DNA of 64,000 nucleotides, taken from NCBI GenBank assembly GCA_944320685.1, contig CALUIK010000004.1, positions 118,058-182,057 on the forward strand. Reading direction: 5' to 3'. Position 1 is the first letter of the stretch, and every line of letters begins with the position of its first letter. The stretch comes from an uncultured Alistipes sp. GTDB taxonomy: Bacteria > Bacteroidota > Bacteroidia > Bacteroidales > Rikenellaceae. The position numbers and the translations under genes were made by a program. Of the stretch, positions 1 through 9,530 are shown in pieces. The notes under the pieces were generated by a model. That model worked only from the letters and a program-made list of their open reading frames with translations, made no database searches and was not told the DNA's origin.

Positions 1-37
1 CGCGGTGTTTTCATAAAAAAAGCGTTGTCCCGAAAGG

Positions 38-71
38 AAAAGGGGCTGTCCCTTGGAGGACAGCCCCTTTT
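38..71 (-). terminator. Terminator of the susCD-like operon
   Basis: A 14-bp perfect inverted repeat (AAAAGGGGCTGTCC and its complement, 6-base loop) lies just past the SusD-like stop. On the minus strand the stem ends in a T-run, as in an intrinsic terminator. Confidence 0.85.
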
Positions 72-89
72 GGCGTGCCGCGGCATATA

Positions 90-2057
90 TTATTCGTAGC
101 CGTGCTTGTCGATCTCGATCTGTATCGGGTCGACATTGTAGGGGTGCGATGCCACCTTCACGTAGCCTTCGTTCTGGTTAAGGTCACCCTTGTTGTCGAC
201 GATTGCCGACTCGGGAACGGGCCACAGCACGTTGTGTACGGCAATTCGGTAGATACCCTTGGCATACTGTACGTATCCCGTGTCGCTGTACTGCGTGTTG
301 GTGCCGTTGCCCTTGTAGTAGAAGTCGTTGTGGGCGACTACCCAGTCGTAGTAGAAGTTGTATCCCTCGTCGGTGCACGGGTTGGTCGTACCCGTGCCCT
401 CGGGGCCCGAGAAGTTCTCCATCGAGTATTGGCGGCCGTTCCACTCGCATGTTTTGCCTGTGCGTGCGTACATGTAGCTCATGCGTACCAGCTCGACGTG
501 GCGCGGCTCGCTGTAGAAGAGTTCGCGGGCACGCTCGGCAAGGATAGCCGAGATGCCGGCCTCGTCGGCCGTGAGATCCTCGGCGCCGGCGCGGCGGCGT
601 ACCTCGTTGAGCATGGCGGCGCAGTTGGCGTTATCACCCTTCCAGTAGTATGCCTCGGCCATGATGAGGTAAGCCTCGGCCGAACGATAGACGTACCACG
701 GCGTGTATCCGCCCTGCCAGTCCGAAGTCTGGGTCTCGTCGGGAACGTAGAGTATGTAGTGCGGCCAGCGGAACCAGCAGCGCGTCGAGTCGGCTACGAT
801 CATGCCGCCCGGACGTACCAGATGCTTGCCGTAGTATTCGCTCTGCTTATCCTTGAGCGAGAGGTTGTTGTAGTAGAGGTCTTCCATCTCGCGCCATGAC
901 TTCTGCGACAGATCGTCCGGATTGTCACTGTTGATGCCGTAGTAGGGGCCTCGCATGTCGTTCTTCTCCTTGTCGGTCCAGATCTCATACTGATAGTATG
1001 CCGATGGACGCATCGTAGCGATGCCGCGGCCGACGTTGTAGTCGTTGTCCAGATAGCTGTATTTGCCGTTGGTCTCGGTCTGAAGGTCGATCGTGCAGCC
1101 GGTCTGGCCGTCGGGGGTCTTGATCGAACCGTTGGCCCAGTATGGAACGCCGTTACGCATGGTGTAGACGCGGTCCGAACCCTGATCCTTGGTGTCGAGT
1201 GTCGAGACCACGACGTGCAGGATCTCCGTGTTGGCGATGCTGCTCTTTGCGGCGCGCGAGTGCAGGTCGAGCATCAGGTTGCCCGACGTGTTGTCGAACT
1301 GCTTGGTGTAGATCATGGGGTGTGCCGCCACGATCTCACGGCCTACCTCGAGGGCACGGTCGTAACGTCCCGTCACCAAGCAGAACTTCATGAGCAGAAG
1401 TCCGCACGCACCCTTCGAGATGGCACCCATATCGTTGTCGTCGGTGACCCACTCGTAAGCGAACTCCATGTCGTAGTAGCACTGCTCGGCGATCGAGAAA
1501 CGGTCATACGACGAGAAGTTGTCCTCGGGGGTCTGTATCTCGTGGTCGATCCAAGGCACGTCGCCGAACTGGTGGATCATCTTGTAGTAACGGTAGGCGC
1601 GGTGGAAATAACACTTGCCTATAACCTCGTTCTCCTCGGCCTCACTCTCGAAGGTGGCGTTTGCGCGGCGGTCAAGGGCCGTATTGGCATACTTTATACC
1701 CTTGAATCCCTCCGACCAGTACCAGCTCATCTGGTTGCTGTCGACCGAAGCGGCCAGACCCGTAGGGGTCATCTGCGTGATGAAGTCGCACATCGAGCTC
1801 GATGCGTCGGTCTTGCCGTTGACGGCGATGTCCGAGGTGAACATCTCGGTGAGAATGGGGGCGCCGTCACCGAAATACTCGTGACGCATGTTACGCTCCG
1901 CTGCCACAAGCGCAGCCTCGAGACCTTCCGAGTTGACGTATGTGTTCTCCGGGGCGAAGAATGACAACGGTTTGGGGTCGAGCCAGCTCTTGTCGCACGA
2001 GCTGAGCAGTGTGGCCGCCGTTGCCGCGACCGCTATGTATGATATAGATCGTTTCAT
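90..2057 (-). CDS. SusD/RagB-family outer-membrane nutrient-binding lipoprotein
   Basis: This 655-residue protein is the surface glycan- or peptide-binding partner of the SusC-like transporter encoded just upstream. The N-terminus is a lipoprotein signal with lipobox LLSSC (Cys21), followed by the typical start of mature SusD proteins (DKSWLDPKPLSFFAPENTY). Family features seen are the TPR-rich N-terminal half and the late segment AEAYLIMAEAYYWKGDNANC with LNEVRRRAG, where SusD proteins carry their last helical repeats. The length is at the upper end for the family. It begins 6 bp after the SusC stop, so the two are co-transcribed. No sigma/anti-sigma pair, hybrid two-component regulator or glycosidase adjoins it, so the ligand cannot be told. 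Confidence 0.93.
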   Translation of the reverse strand: MKRSISYIAVAATAATLLSSCDKSWLDPKPLSFFAPENTYVNSEGLEAALVAAERNMRHEYFGDGAPILTEMFTSDIAVNGKTDASSSMCDFITQMTPTGLAASVDSNQMSWYWSEGFKGIKYANTALDRRANATFESEAEENEVIGKCYFHRAYRYYKMIHQFGDVPWIDHEIQTPEDNFSSYDRFSIAEQCYYDMEFAYEWVTDDNDMGAISKGACGLLLMKFCLVTGRYDRALEVGREIVAAHPMIYTKQFDNTSGNLMLDLHSRAAKSSIANTEILHVVVSTLDTKDQGSDRVYTMRNGVPYWANGSIKTPDGQTGCTIDLQTETNGKYSYLDNDYNVGRGIATMRPSAYYQYEIWTDKEKNDMRGPYYGINSDNPDDLSQKSWREMEDLYYNNLSLKDKQSEYYGKHLVRPGGMIVADSTRCWFRWPHYILYVPDETQTSDWQGGYTPWYVYRSAEAYLIMAEAYYWKGDNANCAAMLNEVRRRAGAEDLTADEAGISAILAERARELFYSEPRHVELVRMSYMYARTGKTCEWNGRQYSMENFSGPEGTGTTNPCTDEGYNFYYDWVVAHNDFYYKGNGTNTQYSDTGYVQYAKGIYRIAVHNVLWPVPESAIVDNKGDLNQNEGYVKVASHPYNVDPIQIEIDKHGYE

Positions 2058-2063
2058 GTTGGC

Positions 2064-5000
2064 TTACATTGTGAAGTTGAGGTTAATGTTCCAAGTGCGG
2101 GGGGTGAGGTCTCCCTGCTCGGGATCGCCCAGATACCATCCCGTCATGACGAACGCGTTACGTACCGTCAGCGAGATCGTGGCGCTGTCCATCCACAGTT
2201 TGCTGATCCACTTCTTGGGCAGGCGGTACGAGAGGGCTATGCTCTCCATGCGGACGAAGTCCTTGCGTACGTAGTTGTTGCCCTTGTTCGTAGATCCGAT
2301 GCGGGCGAAGTCGTTGGTCGGGTTGTCGACGGTCCAGCGGTCGATCTCGATAGTGGTGTGGCGGTCCGGAAGGTCGACGGCATTGGCGGCGCGGTTGAGC
2401 GTACCCCACTGGCCGAAGTTGCCGTAGAGCATGAACGAGAGCGAGATTCCGTTGTTGAAGTTGAACTCGTTGCGCCATGAGAGGCGGTAGCGCGGCGTGG
2501 TGTAACCCTGCCATACCTTGTCGTCGGTGTTGAGCACGCCGTTGTTGTCGACATCCAAGTACTTGAAGTCGCCGGGACGGAGGCCGTATACGGCGGCCTC
2601 CTCCTCTTCGCCGAGCTGCCATACGCCGATGCGCTTGTAGCCGTAGATCTGGTTGGTGTCGTGGCCGATGTACCAGCCGTTGTTGACGTCGTCGCACTCT
2701 TTCCGTCCGATCACCTCACCCGTTTCCTTGTCGTATACGTCCTCGTAGGTGCCGTACAGGTGTACGATCTTGCGGCGGTTGAGCGAGAAGGTGAGCGACG
2801 AATCCCACGTTACGACCTTGTTCTGTACGGGGGTGGCGTTGAGCGTGAGCTCGAAGCCGTGGTTGTTGAGCTGGCCGAGGTTGTCGTATATGCTGCTGAA
2901 GCCCGTGATAGAGGGGATCGAGCGCGATACGAGCAGGTCCTTGGTCTTGGCGACGTAGAACTCGGCAGAGCCGCGCAGCACGTTGTTGAAGAGTCCGAAG
3001 TCGAGACCGAAGTTCCACGATTCGGTAGTCTCCCACGAGAGGTTTGTGTTGGCGAGCTTGTCGACCCAGATCTGCGAGGTAGTGAATACGGTACCCGTGG
3101 TCGAGTCGATATATGGGTGCAGCGATGAGGTCAGCGTCGACAGGGCGGCGTAGCGGCCGATGTCGCGGTTACCGTTCTCGCCCCACGATATACGCAGTTT
3201 ACCGTAGTTGAGCCATTTCGAAGCCTTCTCCAAGAATTTTTCGTTGGTGAATACCCATCCTACAGCTACCGACGGGAACGAGGCGCGCGGGTTGCCTTGG
3301 CCGAAGGCCGAGTAACCGTCGCGGCGGATCGAGGCCGTGATCATGTAGGTGTCGTCGTACGAGTAGAAGAGGCGTGCCATGAGCGCGTCGCCGGTGTCGT
3401 AGGTGTCGTCCGACGAGATGGTCTGCTCGGTACCGGCCTGCATGCGGTGCCAGCCCAAGATATCCATCGGGGTGAAGTTCGTTGCCGACATCGAGTCCGA
3501 CCAGTACTGGTTCTTCTCGGCGTTCTGCAGCAGGGTGATGTTTATGTTGTGCTTGCCGAACTCGCGCTGCCAGCGGATCACGTTATCGAGCTGCCATTTG
3601 TAGGTCTTCTGGTGCTGGCGCGTAGCCGAGCCGCCGAGGGCCTCGTACGAAGGCGACTCCGACGAGTTGTGGTTGTAGTATTCGTACCAGTTGAAATAAG
3701 GAGTATAGTTCATCTGATACTCGATGCCGAACGGAAGGTTGATGATGGCATAGAGGCTGGCATTGAGCGTCTGCGTAAGCTGGCGGCGGTCGATGAACGT
3801 ATTTTCGTAGAAGGGGTTGAGCGTGTTGTTGTCGCCCGAGGGATAGCGGAAGTAGGGGCTGTCCTGATCCATCGTGAAAACGGTGTATGGCGAGTTGTTC
3901 TCACGTTGTCCGTGGTCGGCCTGCAGGTATCCTCCCTTGCGTTCGGCGAACTGTGCGTTCATGCCGACGGTCATCCAGTCGGTAACCTTCGACTTGAGGT
4001 TGAGGCGCGTGCGCAGGTTGGTGTAGCGGTTGCCGACGATTACGCCCTCGCGGTCGGCGTATCCTACCGACCAGTAGTACGACGTATGCTCGTTGTTGTT
4101 GGATATGCTGGCGGTGTAGTCCTGCTGCAGGCCTGTCTGGTATACTATGTCGTCCCAATTGGTTTCGATGCCGGCCAGATAGTTGTCCTGCTCGATGGTC
4201 TTGAACTCCAGACGGCTGAGCCACGTGCGGAGCAGCGTCTCCTCATCGGGCAGCGTGGTGACTGGTGTGGCCTGATCGTAGTTGTACCATGTGAGCAGAT
4301 CAACGTTCTGCAGCTTGCGCGGGTCGGTGAACTTTTCGGGTACGCGGTCGCGCTCCTCCGAGGTGAGCTGCCCCTCCTCGTAGTCCTGACGGAACTTGAC
4401 GAATCCCTCGCCGTCGAGTACGTTGACGGGGCGTGCGCGGTGTACGAAGCCGATGTTGGCATTGAACGATATTGTGGGCCGTCCGCCGCGGCCCTTCTTG
4501 GTGTTGATACAGATTACGCCGTTGGAAGACTTGGCACCGTAGATGGCGGCCGACGAGGCGTCCTTCAGCACGTCGACGCTCTCCACGTCATAGGGGTTGA
4601 TGTCGGTGATCGAACCGTTGTAGATCACTCCGTCGAGGACGATCAGCGGCGAAGAGCCGGCCGACAGCGTGGTCGTACCGCGGATCGAATAGCTGCCCGC
4701 GGCCTCGGCGTCGGTCGACATGCTGACGTTGAGACCCGCGGCGGCCGAACGCAGAAGGTCGCTGACCGAACGGGGTGCTTCCGTTGTAAGTTTCTCGGTA
4801 TTGACTGTTGAGATGGCTCCCGTAAGGTCCTTTTTCTTGGCCGTACCGTATCCGATTACGACCACCTCCTCGAGTTGGGCCTTATCTTCCTCGAGGGTTA
4901 CGTCTATCACTGTTTGCGCTCCCACAGTGACGCTGCGGCTGGTATAGCCAACGAACGAGAATTCGAGAATGGGGTTCTTGCTGCGCAGCTGAAGGAAATA

Positions 5001-5204
5001 GTTGCCGTTTTCGTCGGTGTTCATGCCGTTGGTCGTACCTTTTTCGACGACGCTTGCTCCGATGATGGGGTTTCCGGCGGCATCTTTAACCACGCCCTTG
5101 ACTGTATTTTGCTGGGCCAAGGCGCTCAAACTGTTAATTCCGAATGCAAGTATCAGAACAACAGTGATTTGCCACCTGAGGGGGGGGGTGAAATTAAACT
5201 TCAT
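2064..5204 (-). CDS. SusC/RagA-family TonB-dependent outer-membrane transporter
   Basis: This 1046-residue protein imports a ligand captured by the SusD-like lipoprotein, using TonB energy. A signal peptide (residues 1-30, ending ALAQQ) is followed by a carboxypeptidase-D-like regulatory domain (about 34-105), a TonB-box region EEVVVIGYGT (112-121), a plug domain (about 125-240, with the family segment SVDVLKDASSAAIYGAKSSN) and a beta-barrel ending in an aromatic-rich C-terminus (NINLNFTM). It is the first gene of a two-gene operon. A promoter lies about 170 bp upstream, leaving a long untranslated leader. The substrate is unknown. Confidence 0.95.
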   Translation of the reverse strand: MKFNFTPPLRWQITVVLILAFGINSLSALAQQNTVKGVVKDAAGNPIIGASVVEKGTTNGMNTDENGNYFLQLRSKNPILEFSFVGYTSRSVTVGAQTVIDVTLEEDKAQLEEVVVIGYGTAKKKDLTGAISTVNTEKLTTEAPRSVSDLLRSAAAGLNVSMSTDAEAAGSYSIRGTTTLSAGSSPLIVLDGVIYNGSITDINPYDVESVDVLKDASSAAIYGAKSSNGVICINTKKGRGGRPTISFNANIGFVHRARPVNVLDGEGFVKFRQDYEEGQLTSEERDRVPEKFTDPRKLQNVDLLTWYNYDQATPVTTLPDEETLLRTWLSRLEFKTIEQDNYLAGIETNWDDIVYQTGLQQDYTASISNNNEHTSYYWSVGYADREGVIVGNRYTNLRTRLNLKSKVTDWMTVGMNAQFAERKGGYLQADHGQRENNSPYTVFTMDQDSPYFRYPSGDNNTLNPFYENTFIDRRQLTQTLNASLYAIINLPFGIEYQMNYTPYFNWYEYYNHNSSESPSYEALGGSATRQHQKTYKWQLDNVIRWQREFGKHNINITLLQNAEKNQYWSDSMSATNFTPMDILGWHRMQAGTEQTISSDDTYDTGDALMARLFYSYDDTYMITASIRRDGYSAFGQGNPRASFPSVAVGWVFTNEKFLEKASKWLNYGKLRISWGENGNRDIGRYAALSTLTSSLHPYIDSTTGTVFTTSQIWVDKLANTNLSWETTESWNFGLDFGLFNNVLRGSAEFYVAKTKDLLVSRSIPSITGFSSIYDNLGQLNNHGFELTLNATPVQNKVVTWDSSLTFSLNRRKIVHLYGTYEDVYDKETGEVIGRKECDDVNNGWYIGHDTNQIYGYKRIGVWQLGEEEEAAVYGLRPGDFKYLDVDNNGVLNTDDKVWQGYTTPRYRLSWRNEFNFNNGISLSFMLYGNFGQWGTLNRAANAVDLPDRHTTIEIDRWTVDNPTNDFARIGSTNKGNNYVRKDFVRMESIALSYRLPKKWISKLWMDSATISLTVRNAFVMTGWYLGDPEQGDLTPRTWNINLNFTM

Positions 5205-5688
5205 AATTCTGGTTTTAAGTTTTAGGTAGGTGGTTTTCTGTTAGTGTAGGCGTGTGCCTTGAGCAAATGGCTGTTAAGCGCATGTAAAAAAGAATGTTGT
5301 TATTCAAACCATAGGCAGTAGTGACTATAATTATACTTTTATAATGTATGTGGTCGATTGTTTAATTTTACACGAAGATAAGGATTATTTTGTCAGAATA
5401 CAATACGGCGCAAAAATATTTTCAATTAATAAATCGGCTGCGCCGCCTTTATTTTAATTATGTCTCTTTCTCTGCTCCTGCCTGCACGCGAAGTCTGAAA
5501 TTTCCGTTGGCGCTCCCCGCCGGTTGTTCCGAGCGACATTTGTCGGCAAACATGCTTGACGCCGGAAAAGGAGACGGCTTTTGCCCCCCCCCTCCGCTGC
5601 AAGATTTCACCGTGTGTCTGCCGAACAAAAGTAATGGTTCAAACGCGCTCGAACCCCTGTTTAAGGATGGGTGCACTCTCGCAATAAA
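5205..5688. other. Intergenic region between export operon and susCD
   Basis: 484 bp without a convincing gene. It holds the minus-strand susC promoter. The rest (5404-5688) has C- and G-runs but no recognisable element; short reading frames here lack ribosome sites and family signals. Confidence 0.5.
5373..5403 (-). promoter_or_regulatory. Putative promoter of the susCD-like operon
   Basis: Read on the minus strand this is TTG-N20-TATCTTCG, matching the Bacteroidetes -33/-7 pattern with the common TTCG variant of the -7 box. The start would fall near 5366, giving a leader of about 160 bases. Confidence 0.55.
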
Positions 5689-6792
5689 TCACGACTGCTT
5701 TTTGTAGGTTACGGCCGCGAGTGTGTTGAACAGGATGGCGAAAATGCCCAATGCGATATAGTTGTTCCATAATTCGACGATGGAAGCGCCTTTCAGATAT
5801 ACCGACCGCAGGATTTCGACGAAGTAGCGCGGTGGCAGGACGACAGTGATTTTCCGTGCCCACGCGGGCATTGAATCGATAGGAGTCAGCAGCCCGCTCA
5901 TCAGCATGAAGATCATAATGAAGAAGAACATCACGAACATCGTCTGCTGCATTGTTTCGGAAAAATTGGCAATTGTCAGGCTGAAACCGGATATGGTCAG
6001 GATAAACAGTATGGCCCCCATATAAATGGATCCGACGGCCCCCTCCGGCCTGAGGCCGTAGACTGCCCATGCCACACACATCGCCGCAGTTAGTACAAAC
6101 AGACCTATCAACCAGTATGGCAACAGTTTGGCAAGCGTGAATGTAAACCGGCTGACGGGGGTGACGTTGATCTGCTCTATGGTCCCGCTCTCTTTTTCGC
6201 CCACGATGCTGAGCGCCGGAAGGAATCCGCATATGAGGATAAAAAGTATGATCATCAATGCGGGAATCATGTAATGGCGATAGTTCAGCGTCGGATTGAA
6301 ACGGTTCTGCACCGTTATCAGCTCAGCGGCTCCAACGGGATCTTTTTCGGTATTCAGTTCCGAAAGCGTACGCGAGACGGTTTGTACGAGATACTGTATC
6401 CCCATCGAACCTTTGGTCGCATTGACGGCATTGGCGGTGATACTGATGCGCCCGGGCGAGGCGGCCGCCATGTCGCGCTCGAAGCAGGGCGGTATCTCTA
6501 CAATCGCATCTACCGTTCCCTCTTCCAGATTCTTCATGGCAAGCTTGAAGTCGGAGGTCGTCGCCGTAAGCGAGAAATATTCCGATGCACTGATATGCGA
6601 AGCGATGCGGCGCGAAGTGGCGGAACGGTCAAGATCCACGACGGCGACGTTGACGTTCCGGACATCCATTGTCATAATCAGCGGCATAATTAGCATGACG
6701 AGGATTGGAAACGCCACGATCAGTCGCGGCAGGAACGGGTTGCGGCGGATCTGCAGGAACTCTTTGCGTAATAAAACCTTGAATGTTCTCAT
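5689..6792 (-). CDS. ABC-2 type export permease (YbhR/YhhJ-like), second of two
   Basis: This 367-residue inner-membrane protein is one half of the permease pair of an ABC exporter. One N-terminal membrane segment (about 22-42) is followed by a long extracytoplasmic domain (about 45-170) and five or so membrane helices from about 175 on; the loop EKESGTIEQI between helices is the ABC2_membrane_3 signature. It is the last gene of the tetR-led operon and starts 3 bp after the first permease. No strong terminator is visible after it. The substrate is unknown; related E. coli systems export drugs or cations. Confidence 0.9.
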   Translation of the reverse strand: MRTFKVLLRKEFLQIRRNPFLPRLIVAFPILVMLIMPLIMTMDVRNVNVAVVDLDRSATSRRIASHISASEYFSLTATTSDFKLAMKNLEEGTVDAIVEIPPCFERDMAAASPGRISITANAVNATKGSMGIQYLVQTVSRTLSELNTEKDPVGAAELITVQNRFNPTLNYRHYMIPALMIILFILICGFLPALSIVGEKESGTIEQINVTPVSRFTFTLAKLLPYWLIGLFVLTAAMCVAWAVYGLRPEGAVGSIYMGAILFILTISGFSLTIANFSETMQQTMFVMFFFIMIFMLMSGLLTPIDSMPAWARKITVVLPPRYFVEILRSVYLKGASIVELWNNYIALGIFAILFNTLAAVTYKKQS

Positions 6793-6795
6793 GGC

Positions 6796-7890
6796 CTATT
6801 CCAATTTGTCGTTGAATTTTTTGATGGAGACGCCGAGCAGCAGGACGGTCATGGAGAATAGTATGGCGCAATCCTGCCAGACATCCATGACCGATGCCCC
6901 TTGGATCATCATCTTGCGTACGGCATCTATATACCAGCGTGCCGGAATGATGTTGGAAACCACTCGGAAGAATTTCGGAAGATTCTCGATCGGGAACAGC
7001 ATCCCCGACAACATCAGAATGGGCATCATCATCACCACCGCCGAGATAAGGAGCGCCGCCACCTGTGTACGGGCGATAGTCGACACGAGCAGCCCTAACG
7101 ACAGCGAGAGCAGCAGGTACAGCATCGACAACGAGAAGATTCCGGCCGCGCCGCCGCTCATCGGTACGTCCAGCAGGTAGCGTGCGAGCAGTAGGATCAT
7201 TATCAATACAATGCACGAAATGGCGAAATATGGGATCATCTTGGCGAAGATGATTTTGAACGGACGTACTGGAGAGACGAGCAGCACTTCCATCGTGCCC
7301 GCCTCCTTTTCGCGGACGATCGACACGGAGGTCATCATCGCGCATATGAGTATGAACAGCAGTCCCATGATTCCCGGTACGAAATTGAATGCACTCTTCA
7401 TTTGCGGGTTGAACAGCATGTGGGTCTCGAACAGGGATTGCTGCGACTCCGCTCCCAGCAGTACGCCCTGAAGATAGGCGGTCGCGGCTCCCGCCGTGTT
7501 GACGTTCGACGCGTCGAGAACCAATTGAATGGCGGGGCTTGACGGCAGGCCCGATACCGCCTGTTGCATGCGGCGGTCGAAGTCAGCCGCGAATACCACG
7601 ACGGCATCGGCCTTGCCCGAGCGCAGAAGCGCATCGATGCATCCGTTGTCAGTGTAGCCGCAGAAGGTGAAATAGTCGTTCCGAGCCAGCCGTTCGACGG
7701 CATCCCGCACGCCGTCCGTTCGGTCGGGTGCAACAACCGCGACTTTTATGTCGTTTACCTCCGTCGATATGGCGAAGCCGAACAGTACCATGAGCATGAC
7801 GGGTATCAGCACCACGATAAGCATCGTCCGCCTGTCGCGCAGGATGTGCAGCGACTCTTTTTTCACGAATGAAAGGAAATTGTTATCCAT
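6796..7890 (-). CDS. ABC-2 type export permease (YbhS-like), first of two
   Basis: This 364-residue permease has the same architecture as its downstream neighbour: a first membrane helix near residues 24-44, a large extracytoplasmic domain, then a C-terminal helix bundle. The family loop appears as EKEAGTMEVLLVSPVRP. It probably forms a heterodimer with the product of 5689-6792 and is powered by the two ATPases encoded directly upstream (3-bp gap). The N-terminus MDNNFLSFVKKESLHILRDR is typical of the family and supports this start. Confidence 0.9.
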   Translation of the reverse strand: MDNNFLSFVKKESLHILRDRRTMLIVVLIPVMLMVLFGFAISTEVNDIKVAVVAPDRTDGVRDAVERLARNDYFTFCGYTDNGCIDALLRSGKADAVVVFAADFDRRMQQAVSGLPSSPAIQLVLDASNVNTAGAATAYLQGVLLGAESQQSLFETHMLFNPQMKSAFNFVPGIMGLLFILICAMMTSVSIVREKEAGTMEVLLVSPVRPFKIIFAKMIPYFAISCIVLIMILLLARYLLDVPMSGGAAGIFSLSMLYLLLSLSLGLLVSTIARTQVAALLISAVVMMMPILMLSGMLFPIENLPKFFRVVSNIIPARWYIDAVRKMMIQGASVMDVWQDCAILFSMTVLLLGVSIKKFNDKLE

Positions 7891-7893
7891 AGG

Positions 7894-8634
7894 TTACTCT
7901 CCGCGTTTGGCGCCGCGTGCGAGGGTGCGGAATACTTCATCCATCGACCCTGCGGCAAATTGCCGTTTCAGCCGTGCGGGCGTATCCAGCGCACGCACCT
8001 CTCCATCAACCATGATCGATACGCGCGAGCAGTATTCCGCCTCATCCATATAGTGGGTTGTGACAAATATCGTAGTGCCCGTATCTGCCGCTTCATAAAT
8101 CATCTCCCAAAATTGGCGGCGTGTCACGGGATCGACCCCTCCCGTGGGTTCGTCCAGAAAAACCACCTCGGGACGGTGCATGGTGGCGATGGCGAACGAC
8201 AGTTTCTGTTTCCAGCCCAGAGGCAATCTCCCCACGAGGGTGTCGCGCTCCGAGGCGAAATCGAGTTTTTCGAGCAGTTCTGCGGCACGCTCCGCCGTTT
8301 CCTTTTTCGACAGGCCGTAGATTCCGGCAAAAAGGTCCATGTTTTCCCAAACGGTAAGGTCGTTGTAGAGCGAAAAGCGCTGGCTCATATACCCGATATG
8401 GCGTTTGATCTGTTCGCCTTCGCATCTCACGTCGTACCCTGCGACCGTCCCGCTGCCCGAAGTGGGGAAACTCAGGCCGCAGAGCATCCGCATGGCCGTG
8501 GTCTTGCCTGCGCCGTTTGCCCCGAGGAAGCCAAAGATTTCACCTCGGAACACGTCGAACGAGATATGGTCTACGGCTACAAAGCCGCCGAAACATTTTG
8601 TCAGGTTGCGTACTGAAATTACTATGCCGTTCAT
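7894..8634 (-). CDS. ABC exporter ATP-binding protein (C-terminal half of YbhF type)
   Basis: This 246-residue ATPase has Walker A GANGAGKTT, Walker B VVFLDEPTGGVD and a switch histidine in TTHYMDEAEYCSR. The ABC signature reads LPLGWKQK instead of LSGGQ; this variant is the norm in the second ATPase domain of E. coli YbhF-type proteins, so it is not damage. It overlaps the preceding ATPase gene by 4 bp (ATGA), which indicates translational coupling and a heterodimer. In E. coli the two ATPase domains are fused in one chain; here they are separate genes. Confidence 0.93.
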   Translation of the reverse strand: MNGIVISVRNLTKCFGGFVAVDHISFDVFRGEIFGFLGANGAGKTTAMRMLCGLSFPTSGSGTVAGYDVRCEGEQIKRHIGYMSQRFSLYNDLTVWENMDLFAGIYGLSKKETAERAAELLEKLDFASERDTLVGRLPLGWKQKLSFAIATMHRPEVVFLDEPTGGVDPVTRRQFWEMIYEAADTGTTIFVTTHYMDEAEYCSRVSIMVDGEVRALDTPARLKRQFAAGSMDEVFRTLARGAKRGE

Positions 8635-9530
8635 CGTTTCATCAATTTTATGAATACGTCCTCAATTGTCGGCGCGGCCGGTTTGATGGACAGCCCGTCC
8701 AATTCATTCAGTTGATCCATGAACTGCCTTATGTCGAATCCCCCGCCTGCCACCAGATGATGCACTTCTCCGAAGGGATAGCACTCCGCGACGCCTTCGG
8801 CACGTCTTGCGGCCGAGAGCAGCGCATACATGTTCGAGGCCCGCACGGCGTAGAGCGGTGCGTCGAACCGCCGGACGATGCCGTCTGGCGTGTCGATCCC
8901 CAGGATACGACCTTCGTTGCATAGTGCGATGCGGTCACAACGCGATGCCTCGTCCATATATGGGGTAGATACGAGTATTGTAATGCCATTTTGTTTCAGG
9001 GAGGCGAGCATATCCCAGAACTCGCTGCGCGATACGGCGTCGACGCCCGTCGTCGGTTCGTCGAGAAAAAGCAGTCCGGGGCGGTGGATAAGCGCGCACG
9101 AGAGGGCGAGTTTCTGCTTCATCCCGCCCGAGAGCTTTCCGGTGCGGCGTGTGCGGAACGGCTCGATCTGCTTGTAAATCGGAGCTATGAGGTCGTATGA
9201 CTCCTTGGCCCTGACGCCGAACAGGGCGGCGAAAAATTCGAGATTCTCCTCGACCGTCAGGTCGGGATAAAGCGAGAACCTGCCGGGCATATATCCCACG
9301 CGTGAACGGATGGAAAGATAGTCGTTCACGATGTCGAAACCGTCGACCGTGGCCGTTCCGCTGTCGGGGGTGAGCAGCGTTGTGAGCAGGCGGAACAGCG
9401 TTGTTTTGCCCGCCCCGTCGGGGCCGATCAGGCCGAACAGTTCGCCTTTCCCGACGGAAAACGACACCGCGTCGAGTGCCCGCACCCGGCCGAAACTCTT
9501 TGAAAGGCGCTGTATGTCTATGGCGTTCAT
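8631..9530 (-). CDS. ABC exporter ATP-binding protein (N-terminal half of YbhF type)
   Basis: This 299-residue ATPase carries Walker A GPDGAGKTT, signature LSGGMKQK and Walker B LLFLDEPTTGVD, then about 80 extra C-terminal residues. The start at 9530 (MNAIDIQRLSKSFG) is preferred over in-frame codons further upstream, because it gives the usual 4-bp ATGA overlap with the membrane fusion gene and a normal ABC N-terminus. It is the partner of the ATPase at 7894-8634, and the pair should drive the two downstream permeases. Confidence 0.93.
   Translation of the reverse strand: MNAIDIQRLSKSFGRVRALDAVSFSVGKGELFGLIGPDGAGKTTLFRLLTTLLTPDSGTATVDGFDIVNDYLSIRSRVGYMPGRFSLYPDLTVEENLEFFAALFGVRAKESYDLIAPIYKQIEPFRTRRTGKLSGGMKQKLALSCALIHRPGLLFLDEPTTGVDAVSRSEFWDMLASLKQNGITILVSTPYMDEASRCDRIALCNEGRILGIDTPDGIVRRFDAPLYAVRASNMYALLSAARRAEGVAECYPFGEVHHLVAGGGFDIRQFMDQLNELDGLSIKPAAPTIEDVFIKLMKR

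Noticed and set aside
3297..4811. A 504-codon open frame on the plus strand within the SusC-like gene
   Set aside because: It is antisense to a clear SusC protein. Long antisense frames are frequent in this GC-rich DNA because of codon use, and the translation has no domain and skewed Val/Arg content.
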